DNA from: Spirochaetaceae bacterium
Lineage (GTDB): Bacteria > Spirochaetota > Spirochaetia > Treponematales > Breznakiellaceae
Direction: 5' to 3'
Length of the DNA stretch: 5,443 nt
NCBI GenBank assembly: GCA_031283025.1
Contig: JAITCP010000029.1
Coordinates: forward strand, 1-5,443
This document shows, one piece after another, positions 1-5,443 of the stretch. A program made the translations under genes and the position numbers. The notes beneath the pieces are model-generated. The model was not told the origin of the DNA. It ran no database searches and was given only the letters and a program-made list of their open reading frames with translations. The first letter of the stretch is position 1. Each line of letters starts with the position of its first letter.

Positions 1-15
1 AGTATTCCTTCTGAC

Positions 16-35
16 AAGGTTTCTTGAGAAACCTT
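16..35. repeat. Perfect inverted repeat, 8-bp stem with 4-nt loop
   Basis: AAGGTTTC and GAAACCTT flank the loop TTGA, so either strand can form a compact hairpin. There is no T-run directly after it on the plus strand, and on the minus strand only mixed bases follow, so it is not a standard intrinsic terminator. It lies close to a second palindrome at 58-76 and to a repeated GGCTAGA segment, which suggests a dispersed repeat family rather than an isolated terminator. Confidence 0.7.
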
Positions 36-36
36 T

Positions 37-108
37 GGCTAGAATTTCGACTTTTGACCTGCCTGCTGCAGGCAGGGGCACACTTTTTTCGGCTAGATTT
101 TCTTTTGA
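37..108. repeat. Diverged direct repeat, copies at 37-57 and 91-108
   Basis: The copy at 37-57 begins GGCTAGAATTTCGAC and ends TTTTGA. The copy at 91-108 begins GGCTAGATTTTC and ends TTTTGA. They differ by one substitution (A to T) and one 3-base gap (GAC). The palindrome at 58-76 lies between them. The 3-base indel would keep a reading frame, but no recognisable protein results. The origin is unknown. Confidence 0.55.
58..76. repeat. Perfect 9-bp palindrome with single central base
   Basis: CCTGCCTGC and GCAGGCAGG are exact reverse complements around T67. As RNA the innermost pairs would have to open to form a loop, leaving about a 7-8 bp GC-rich stem. It is not followed by a clear T-tract on either strand. 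It could be a repeat-element core or a protein-binding site; its role is unknown. Confidence 0.65.
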
Positions 109-252
109 GGCAACACGGAGAGTTGTTATTCCTGTTAGCCGCCATTCCTGCCCCTGTTTCCCGTCCAAATGTACGGCGGTAATAATCCACATAAATGCTC
201 TGGTATTCCTGCCTATTACGCTGCCGTACCAGCCAGCCGGGTGTTTTCGGGG

Positions 253-276
253 TTATAAAAGGCGCTCCCAGCTGCC
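253..276 (-). terminator. Weak candidate intrinsic terminator for glgC
   Basis: Read on the minus strand, the sequence is GGCAGC, loop TGGGA, GCGCC, then TTTTATAA. The stem has five GC pairs if one A is bulged, and the T-run is short. It lies about 55 bases past the glgC stop codon. Nothing better is visible between the stop and the left edge, so this is the best candidate, but it is a marginal one. Confidence 0.25.
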
Positions 277-331
277 GATTCGGTGGGGGGGGCTATAGGC
301 GGGAATTTTTGATTGTTCGCGGGGATGCGTT

Positions 332-1603
332 TTATATTACCGTACCCGGATACAAAATGGTGTTTTTGGGTATGACGATGATCCCGTCCACGATATGGTA
401 TTGATCAAAGCTGCCATCGCTCCGGTTGATGTTGTCGATGCCGATGCGGCAGCCTTCCCCTATACACGCGTTCTTGTCGATAATCGCCCCTTTGATGATA
501 ACTCCTTTGCCGATGCCAATGTTGGGAATCCTTCTGTCTTCGTTGTGCTTTTTTTGTTTTTCCGTTTCGTAATAGTCCGCGCCCATGCAGATTACCCCGT
601 TCAGGCTGGCGCCGGACTCAATAATCGTCCTGACCCCGACAATGGAATTGGAAATAGACGCATTGGTAATAATACAGCCTTCAGAGGCTATGGATTGGTT
701 CATGTTGCTGTAATTCATCTTTGAAGGAGGCAGCGCCCTCATGTGGGTATAAATGGGCATTGTTTCATCGTAAATATCAAACCGGGGCCGCACGGAAGCC
801 AGTTCAAGGTTCGCCTCGTAAAAATTTCTTATCGTTCCTATGTCTTCCCAGTAACCGTCAAAAACATAGGCATTTACCTTGAGCTTGTTAATCGACTGGG
901 GAATAACCTCCTTGCCAAAATCGGTAAGTTCATTGTCAAGGCACTCTTCCATGGCTGTCGCGTTAAACACGTAAATCCCCATATTGGCCAAGTACTCGTC
1001 CCCTCCGTTTTTGTTCTTTTTAATCTCCGGCGGCGCTTTATAATCCTGGATGTCCATGGTGGGACCGGGTTTTTCCAGGAATTCGGTAATTCCGGAACTT
1101 TTATTTACTTTAAGGATTCCCAACTGGCTTGCATCTTCCCTTGACACTGTAGTACAGGCAATGGTAATCGCCGCGCCGGACTCACGGTGGTTTTTAATGA
1201 AATCCCGCAAATCCATCCGGTAGAGCTGATCCCCGGAAAGAATCAAATAGTAAGAGGGTTTTTGCGTCCTAAAATGGATAAAATTTTTGCGTATGGCGTC
1301 TGCGGTGCCTTCAAACCAACTGGAGTGTTCAAAGGTCTGCTCCGCCGCTAAAACCTCCACAAATCCCTTGGAAAAGGTATCAAAAATATAGGTCCGGGCC
1401 AAATGCAGGTTGAGTGAAGCGGAATTAAACATAGTAAGGACATAAATCTGCCTAAGGCTGGCGTTGATACAGTTGGAAATAGGGATGTCAACAATCCGGT
1501 ATTTCCCCCCAAAAGGAACTGCCGGCTTTGCCCTGGCTTGGGTTAACGGAAACAGCCTGGTTCCCTTTCCTCCTCCTAAAACAATGGATAATACTTCTGC
1601 CAT
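332..1603 (-). CDS. glgC: Glucose-1-phosphate adenylyltransferase (ADP-glucose pyrophosphorylase)
   Basis: This cytosolic enzyme joins ATP and glucose-1-phosphate into ADP-glucose plus pyrophosphate, the committed and usually regulated step of bacterial glycogen synthesis. At 423 residues it is a normal full length. The N-terminal nucleotidyltransferase domain (about 1-275) shows GGGKGTRLFPLT at 10-21, KPAVPFGGKYR at 26-36, SGDQLYRMD at 123-131 with the expected catalytic Asp125, FLEKP at 175-179 with the sugar-phosphate-binding Lys178, and YWEDIGT at 251-257. The C-terminal part (about 285-423) has the isoleucine/glycine-rich hexapeptide pattern of a left-handed beta-helix. Wording such as GADYYET at 341-347 and IIDKNACIG at 374-382 resembles plant and cyanobacterial enzymes more than the E. 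coli one. The ATG is preceded by GAGGG at a spacing of 5 bases, and the next residues match the family N-terminus, so the start is secure. It is divergent from the helicase gene, and no other glycogen gene is visible. Confidence 0.97.
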   Translation of the reverse strand: MAEVLSIVLGGGKGTRLFPLTQARAKPAVPFGGKYRIVDIPISNCINASLRQIYVLTMFNSASLNLHLARTYIFDTFSKGFVEVLAAEQTFEHSSWFEGTADAIRKNFIHFRTQKPSYYLILSGDQLYRMDLRDFIKNHRESGAAITIACTTVSREDASQLGILKVNKSSGITEFLEKPGPTMDIQDYKAPPEIKKNKNGGDEYLANMGIYVFNATAMEECLDNELTDFGKEVIPQSINKLKVNAYVFDGYWEDIGTIRNFYEANLELASVRPRFDIYDETMPIYTHMRALPPSKMNYSNMNQSIASEGCIITNASISNSIVGVRTIIESGASLNGVICMGADYYETEKQKKHNEDRRIPNIGIGKGVIIKGAIIDKNACIGEGCRIGIDNINRSDGSFDQYHIVDGIIVIPKNTILYPGTVI

Positions 1604-1608
1604 TTCCG

Positions 1609-1613
1609 CCCTC
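1609..1613 (-). promoter_or_regulatory. Ribosome binding site of glgC
   Basis: On the minus strand GAGGG sits 5 bases before the ATG at 1603. It supports that start and contrasts with the two plus-strand genes, which lack a good site. Confidence 0.7.
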
Positions 1614-1619
1614 TTTTTA

Positions 1620-1636
1620 CATTGATTTTCATTGAT
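1620..1636 (-). repeat. Paired heptamers at the glgC transcription start
   Basis: CATTGAT occurs at 1620-1626 and again at 1630-1636 on the plus strand (ATCAATG on the minus strand), with starts exactly 10 bases apart, so both would face the same side of the helix. The upstream copy falls at the predicted +1 of the glgC promoter and the other lies in the leader. This placement fits an operator, but no regulator is known from the sequence. Confidence 0.4.
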
Positions 1637-1643
1637 ACAAATA

Positions 1644-1672
1644 AGTATACTACATTTCTTTTTGTGTGTCGA
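1644..1672 (-). promoter_or_regulatory. Sigma-70-type promoter of glgC
   Basis: On the minus strand, TCGACA (1667-1672, five of six matches to TTGACA) is followed by a 17-base spacer and TATACT (1644-1649, five of six matches to TATAAT). The predicted start is near 1637, giving a leader of about 33 bases that contains the GAGGG ribosome binding site. Confidence 0.7.
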
Positions 1673-1723
1673 TAGGAAAAATTTAGCGTTTTTCAGCGAT
1701 TCCCTTTTTTAACCGTAGAAAAC

Positions 1724-1752
1724 TCGACTTTTTCCGCCCTACAGGATAGAAT
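1724..1752 (+). promoter_or_regulatory. Candidate promoter of the helicase gene, close to its ATG
   Basis: TCGACT (1724-1729, four of six matches) and TAGAAT (1747-1752, five of six matches) are separated by exactly 17 bases. The -10 box ends only 5 bases before the ATG, so transcription would begin at or next to the start codon and give a leaderless mRNA. AGGA at 1743-1746 could instead be a weak ribosome binding site (11 bases before the ATG) on a longer transcript; the two readings exclude each other for any one transcript. Confidence 0.5.
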
Positions 1753-1757
1753 TTGCC

Positions 1758-4190
1758 ATGAGTAACGGCAGTACTACACAGCAATCAGGTAATTCGCAAA
1801 GAGCGGCGCTGGAGCGGATTATTTCCAGCCCCGAATTTGCTCCGAATATCGTGGTAAACAGGCTTATTCCGGCAGCGGAAGGTTCTTACGCGCCTTTTCC
1901 TTCTGATCTCAATCCGCACATTGCCGCCGCTCTCCGCTCCCGCGGCATTACTCGTCTGTATACCCATCAGGCGGAAGTCTGGGAGAAGGTCAAAGAACGG
2001 CGGAATGTGATTGTCGTTACTCCTACCGCTTCAGGAAAAACCCTTTGCTACAACCTGCCGGTGCTTCAGGCCCTGCTGGAAGATACGGAAGGGCGCGCTC
2101 TTTACCTGTTTCCAACAAAAGCGCTTTCTCAGGATCAGCAATCGGAACTAAACGGGCTGGTGGAGCCGGGTACTGCGGGTGGTTCGGACTTGCCGGACAC
2201 ACTGCCCATCAAGGTGGTAACCTATGACGGCGACACCCCGGACAGCCTGCGTATCGCGGCCAGGGATACGGGGCGGATCGTGATCAGCAATCCCGATATG
2301 CTCCATGCGGGGATACTTCCCAATCATCCCAAGTGGATCAAGTTCTTTTCCCGGCTCAAGTTTATCGTTATTGACGAAGCCCACGCATACCGCGGGGTTT
2401 TGGGGAGCCACGTGGCGAATGTGATCCGCCGCCTGCGCCGTATCGCCGCCTTTTACGGTTCAACGCCCCGCTTCATTCTTTGTTCGGCAACCATCGGCAA
2501 TCCCCGTGAATTGGGGGCGGCCCTTATCGGGGATGATGACCTCGTTCTGGCGGACAAAAACGGCGCTCCCCGTGGTGAAAAGCGGGTGATTCTCTATAAC
2601 CCGCCCATTGTTGATCATGTTCAGGGAATCCGCAAGGCATCCATGACAGAAGGCCGCCGCTGGATGGCCGCCTTGCTTAAAGGGGGGATCAAGACGATTC
2701 TCTTTGCCCATTCGCGGATCAAGACAGAAGTGGCCGCCGCCTATGTAAATGAAGACTTGGCAAACTTCTACACGGAAAACAGCGGTATCCGGGTGGAGCC
2801 GTACCGGGGCGGGCTGCTTCCCAATGAGCGGCGGGAAATTGAGCGGGGATTGCGGGAGGGGACGATTCACGGCGTGGTAAGTACCAATGCCCTGGAATTG
2901 GGGATTGATATAGGCGGCTTAGACGCTTCCATAGTGGCGGGCTTTCCCGGCTCGTTCAACAGTTTCTGGCAGCAGTCGGGGCGTGCGGGACGGCGGGGCG
3001 GCACCTCGATTTCTGTCTTTATCGCGTCATCAAGCCTGGTGGATCAGTTTATTATGAAAAACAGCGATTGGTTTTTCGGCAAAGGCGCCGAAGAAGCCCG
3101 GCTTGATCCGGACAATCCCTATATCCTGACCGACCATGTCAAATGCGCCTGCTTTGAACTTCCCTTCCGGGACAGCGAAATTGCCGGAAGCGGAACAGCG
3201 CCCGCTGATCCCTTTGGCGAAGCAGTTACCGACGTGTTGGCCTATCTGGAAGAGGACGGCATAGTCCGGCATACCGCCCCGCCCGGCAAAACGCATAACG
3301 CTGGAACCAACATAAACCGGGAAGGCCGCTGGCACTGGTCGGATCGTTCCTTCCCCGCCGAGGGGATAAGCCTCCGTTCCGCCACGGCGGACAATGTGGT
3401 GATTATCGACCGTACCAATGGCAGAAACACCGTCATAGGAGAGATGGACAGGCCCAGCGCCAGGGAGATGATCTTCAAGAACGCCGTCTATATCCACCGG
3501 GGGCGGCAGTATCTGGTAGAAGAACTGGACATACCCAACCGCAAATGCCTGGTACGGGAAGCGGACGTGAATTACTTTACAGACGGCCAGGTAAAGACCG
3601 ATATAAAAGTGCTCAGTGAAGATGAGCGGTTTGAGTATGGGAGAGGGGATGCTGAGGACGGCCATTCACCGGAAGCAATGATTGGGGATGTGCTTGTCCG
3701 ATCCCAGATTTCCAAGTATAAGAAAATCCGTTTTCACAGCCACGAAAATATCGGTTACGGAGACATCGATCTTGCCGAAGAAGAAATGCAGACCAGGGCC
3801 CTTATGCTGCTCTTTCCAAAAGACAGCGCCGCAGGTATTATCCTTGCGGCCATGGATGAAGAAACAGCGGGGGCGGTACTGTCCGGCGTGGGAACCCTGG
3901 TTAGGCACATCGCCCCGGTATACCTCCTCTGCGACCCCCGTGATCTGGGGATTGCAGAAATGGTACGGGACCCCCACTTTGCCGTCTCCGCCCTGTATGT
4001 TTACGACAAATACCCCGGTGGCACGGGCCTTGCAGAAGCCCTTGCCCGGAAAATCCCCGATGTGCTGGCCGCCGCCCGCCGCGCCGTTACGGACTGCCCC
4101 TGCTCATCCGGCTGCCCTTCCTGCGTGGGCCCCTCCGGCTACAAAAGCGGCACGGCGGAATTGCTGAAGGCGGCGGCGGTACGGAAGTAA
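1758..4190 (+). CDS. mrfA: DEAH-box DNA repair helicase of the MrfA/YprA family
   Basis: The 810-residue protein is a superfamily 2 helicase; B. subtilis MrfA (about 750 residues) is an ATP-dependent 3'-5' DNA helicase that acts with the nuclease MrfB in repair of mitomycin C damage. Visible motifs in order are YTHQ at 68-71 (Q-motif-like), TPTASGKT at 88-95 (Walker A, Lys94), FPTKAL at 118-123 (Ia), DEAH at 206-209 (II), SAT at 243-245 (III), STNALELGID at 375-384 (V) and QSGRAGR at 406-412 (VI, arginine finger region). The C-terminal domain has PGGTG at 753-757 and the cluster C780-x-C782-x3-C786-x2-C789, the MrfA metal-binding signature. All catalytic residues are present, so it should be active. 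Compared with the Bacillus protein as I recall it, extra residues occur around 471-485 and 508-520. The ATG at 1758 is chosen because the family N-terminal helices follow it. No mrfB gene is visible on either side. Cytosolic. Confidence 0.93.
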   Translation: MSNGSTTQQSGNSQRAALERIISSPEFAPNIVVNRLIPAAEGSYAPFPSDLNPHIAAALRSRGITRLYTHQAEVWEKVKERRNVIVVTPTASGKTLCYNLPVLQALLEDTEGRALYLFPTKALSQDQQSELNGLVEPGTAGGSDLPDTLPIKVVTYDGDTPDSLRIAARDTGRIVISNPDMLHAGILPNHPKWIKFFSRLKFIVIDEAHAYRGVLGSHVANVIRRLRRIAAFYGSTPRFILCSATIGNPRELGAALIGDDDLVLADKNGAPRGEKRVILYNPPIVDHVQGIRKASMTEGRRWMAALLKGGIKTILFAHSRIKTEVAAAYVNEDLANFYTENSGIRVEPYRGGLLPNERREIERGLREGTIHGVVSTNALELGIDIGGLDASIVAGFPGSFNSFWQQSGRAGRRGGTSISVFIASSSLVDQFIMKNSDWFFGKGAEEARLDPDNPYILTDHVKCACFELPFRDSEIAGSGTAPADPFGEAVTDVLAYLEEDGIVRHTAPPGKTHNAGTNINREGRWHWSDRSFPAEGISLRSATADNVVIIDRTNGRNTVIGEMDRPSAREMIFKNAVYIHRGRQYLVEELDIPNRKCLVREADVNYFTDGQVKTDIKVLSEDERFEYGRGDAEDGHSPEAMIGDVLVRSQISKYKKIRFHSHENIGYGDIDLAEEEMQTRALMLLFPKDSAAGIILAAMDEETAGAVLSGVGTLVRHIAPVYLLCDPRDLGIAEMVRDPHFAVSALYVYDKYPGGTGLAEALARKIPDVLAAARRAVTDCPCSSGCPSCVGPSGYKSGTAELLKAAAVRK

Positions 4191-4225
4191 GCGCCGTATT
4201 CCTTTCTGAAGCCTGCTTGCCGGAT

Positions 4226-4253
4226 TGGACAGCTATTTGCTTTTATGTATACT
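4226..4253 (+). promoter_or_regulatory. Candidate promoter of the methyltransferase gene
   Basis: TGGACA (4226-4231, five of six matches to TTGACA), a 16-base spacer and TATACT (4248-4253, five of six matches) precede the ATG at 4260. Only 6 bases separate the -10 box from the ATG, so the predicted start of transcription is at the start codon, and no purine-rich ribosome binding site exists upstream. A leaderless transcript independent of the helicase gene is the simplest reading. Confidence 0.55.
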
Positions 4254-4259
4254 ACTCTT

Positions 4260-5443
4260 ATGAACAAGTTGTTTTACGGAGATAATCTCACAATAATGAA
4301 AAAAATGCCCCCGGAGAGTATAGACTTAATCTATTTGGATCCCCCGTTTAACAGCAACCGGAGTTATAATTTACTTTATAAAAATACAACAGGTTTACCT
4401 ATTCCGGAACAAATTGAGGCTTTTTGTGATACTTGGGAATTGGATTATGAAAAATCAGAACAGGCCCACGATATTCCCCATATCATGCAAGAATACGGAA
4501 TAAACGCCGACTTAATGCATTTTTGGCATCACATGGTGCAAGCCTTAAAATCAACCGATACTAAAATGTTGGCATACCTTGTTTATATGACTGTCAGATT
4601 AATAGAAATGCATCGTATTTTAAAATCAAGCGGTTCGATTTTTTTGCATTGTGATCCAACGGCAAGCCATTATTTAAAAATTATTATGGACGGTATTTTT
4701 GGATTAAAACAATTTAGAAATGAAATTGTTTGGTGTTATAAATCACGTCCGCAATCAAAAAGGTATTTTGGAAAAAAACATGACATTATTTTATTTTATT
4801 CTAAAAGTGATAATTATTACTTTGATTGGCAGTCTGTAGTTCGTCCTTTATCAGAGACAACGATTAAAAAATACCGTTTGTCTGATGCCGACGGCAGACT
4901 ATACAGACTGCAAGGGCGGGGTATTACCGGGAGCCCCATTAGATCAGCAAAAGATGTTGATCAAAAATGGGAAGAGACAAATCCTGAGTTGGTGGTAAGG
5001 GATTATTTAGATGATAAAATTGGTGTTGCATTAGAGGATTGGTGGGAAATAGATATTATTAACCAATCGTCAAAGGAAAGGCTTGGGTATCCAACGCAGA
5101 AACCGCTTGCTTTATTGGAGCGAATTATACTATCGGCTTCAAAAAAAGACGATGTTATTTTTGATCCCTTTTGCGGCTGCGGAACCACTATTGAAGCGGC
5201 AATCAGGAATAACAGGCAATGGATAGGCTGTGATATTGCAATTCATTCAATAAAACTAATACAGGATACACGCATAAAAAAATACAGTCTTGATGAGGGG
5301 AAAGGTTATGCCATCGAAGGAGTCCCGCAGTCAACCGAACAGGCTCAATATTTATTTGAACAAGACCCTTTCCAATTTCAACACTGGGCAATTGAAAAAA
5401 CAGGCGGGTTTTGTTCAAACAAAAAAACAGGAGACAGAGGTAT
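4260..5443 (+). CDS. Beta-class DNA methyltransferase, probable N-terminal part of a methylase-nuclease fusion (3' end missing)
   Basis: 394 codons are visible with no stop, and the gene continues past the edge. It transfers a methyl group from S-adenosylmethionine to a DNA base; the DPPF tetrad (27-30) favours N6-adenine, though N4-cytosine cannot be excluded. The order is beta-class: catalytic DPPF first, then SIFLHCDPTASHYLK (126-140), a likely target-recognition stretch (about 160-270), YPTQKPLALLERII (277-290), and the cofactor loop DPFCGCGTT (302-310) followed by WIGCDI (321-326). After the methylase core, DPFQFQHWAIEK (369-380) and KKTGDRG (388-394) match what I recall as the opening of an Mrr-like PD-(D/E)XK nuclease domain in long methyltransferases of this type, so restriction and modification may share one chain. 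The start at 4260 is chosen because the conserved N-terminus (LFYGDNL) begins there, although no ribosome binding site is present. Its codons are rich in AAA, ATT, TTT and TTA, unlike both neighbours, suggesting horizontal acquisition. The target sequence is unknown. Confidence 0.9.
   Translation, partial: MNKLFYGDNLTIMKKMPPESIDLIYLDPPFNSNRSYNLLYKNTTGLPIPEQIEAFCDTWELDYEKSEQAHDIPHIMQEYGINADLMHFWHHMVQALKSTDTKMLAYLVYMTVRLIEMHRILKSSGSIFLHCDPTASHYLKIIMDGIFGLKQFRNEIVWCYKSRPQSKRYFGKKHDIILFYSKSDNYYFDWQSVVRPLSETTIKKYRLSDADGRLYRLQGRGITGSPIRSAKDVDQKWEETNPELVVRDYLDDKIGVALEDWWEIDIINQSSKERLGYPTQKPLALLERIILSASKKDDVIFDPFCGCGTTIEAAIRNNRQWIGCDIAIHSIKLIQDTRIKKYSLDEGKGYAIEGVPQSTEQAQYLFEQDPFQFQHWAIEKTGGFCSNKKTGDRG

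Larger units (their letters stand above)
1..331. other. Unassigned left-edge region downstream of glgC
   Basis: No gene can be supported here. The stretch carries two perfect inverted repeats, a diverged direct repeat and a run of eight G (285-292), each described separately where it matters. Two minus-strand frames happen to be open to the left edge because the plus strand has few TTA, CTA or TCA triplets in those phases. One has an ATG at 190-192 giving 64 codons without a stop, but no convincing ribosome binding site and no family I recognise. A plus-strand frame beginning TTG at 35 is also open to 298, with equally unfamiliar content. I read the region as repeat-bearing intergenic DNA, or possibly the edge of a decayed gene. 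Confidence 0.5.

Noticed and set aside
285..292. Run of eight G as a phase-variation tract
   Set aside because: It is outside any supported gene and not between recognisable promoter boxes, so slippage would have no evident effect.
35..298. Plus-strand open frame of 87 codons starting TTG
   Set aside because: No ribosome binding site, no recognisable family, and it runs through palindromes and a direct repeat. It is open further left by chance composition as well.
743..1144. Plus-strand open frame antisense to glgC
   Set aside because: It covers conserved glgC residues and has no ribosome binding site or recognisable domain.
3030..3665. Long minus-strand open frame (211 codons) inside the helicase gene
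   Set aside because: It is fully antisense to conserved helicase sequence and has no family features. The GC-rich codon use of the real gene explains the lack of stops.
3682..4167. Plus-strand open frame of 161 codons within the helicase C-terminal region
   Set aside because: It is a shifted frame over the DUF1998-like and four-cysteine region, whose true frame is clearly conserved. The proline- and alanine-rich translation is a shadow.
4178..4210. Possible terminator at the helicase stop (TACGG ... CCGTA followed by TTCCTTTC)
   Set aside because: Only five Watson-Crick pairs around a 9-base loop and no real T-run. It overlaps the last codons and looks like coincidence.
1758..5443. Helicase plus methyltransferase as a DISARM defence system
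   Set aside because: The helicase has the size, motifs and CxCx3CxxC ending of MrfA rather than DrmA. No DrmB or phospholipase-D gene is present, and the methyltransferase is beta-class with its own promoter.

Overview
The window holds two complete genes and one gene cut by the right edge, plus about 330 bases of non-coding or unassigned DNA at the left edge. The genes are an ADP-glucose pyrophosphorylase (glgC, minus strand, 332-1603), a DEAH-box repair helicase of the MrfA/YprA type (plus strand, 1758-4190) and a DNA methyltransferase that appears to run into a fused nuclease domain (plus strand, 4260 to the edge). The organism is a bacterium. The plant/cyanobacteria-like GlgC, the mid-range GC of the first two genes and the general style suggest a Treponema-like spirochaete, possibly of the gut-symbiont kind. 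This is an impression from recalled family members, not a demonstrated assignment.

Layout. Positions 1-331 contain two perfect inverted repeats, a diverged direct repeat, an eight-G run and a weak candidate terminator for glgC, but no gene I can defend. glgC and the helicase are divergent, separated by 154 bases (1604-1757). That gap carries a well-formed sigma-70-type promoter for glgC with paired heptamers at its expected start point, and a second promoter facing the helicase. The helicase and methyltransferase point the same way, 69 bases apart, and the methyltransferase has its own promoter-like sequence.

Function. glgC makes ADP-glucose for glycogen and is unrelated in role to its neighbours. 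The helicase has all core superfamily 2 motifs and the C-terminal four-cysteine cluster of MrfA, a nucleotide excision-type repair helicase in Bacillus subtilis; no MrfB nuclease gene is visible. The methyltransferase is a beta-class enzyme (DPPF motif first, DPFCGCGTT motif last). After it come about 60 residues that look like the beginning of an Mrr-like nuclease domain, so it may be a one-polypeptide restriction-modification protein. Its DNA is clearly more AT-rich than the rest, consistent with recent acquisition.

The most unusual shared detail is that both plus-strand genes have promoter -10 boxes ending 5-6 bases before their ATG, so both may be transcribed as leaderless mRNAs, whereas glgC has a normal leader and ribosome binding site. 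I see no tRNA, rRNA, CRISPR array, insertion sequence or prophage gene.
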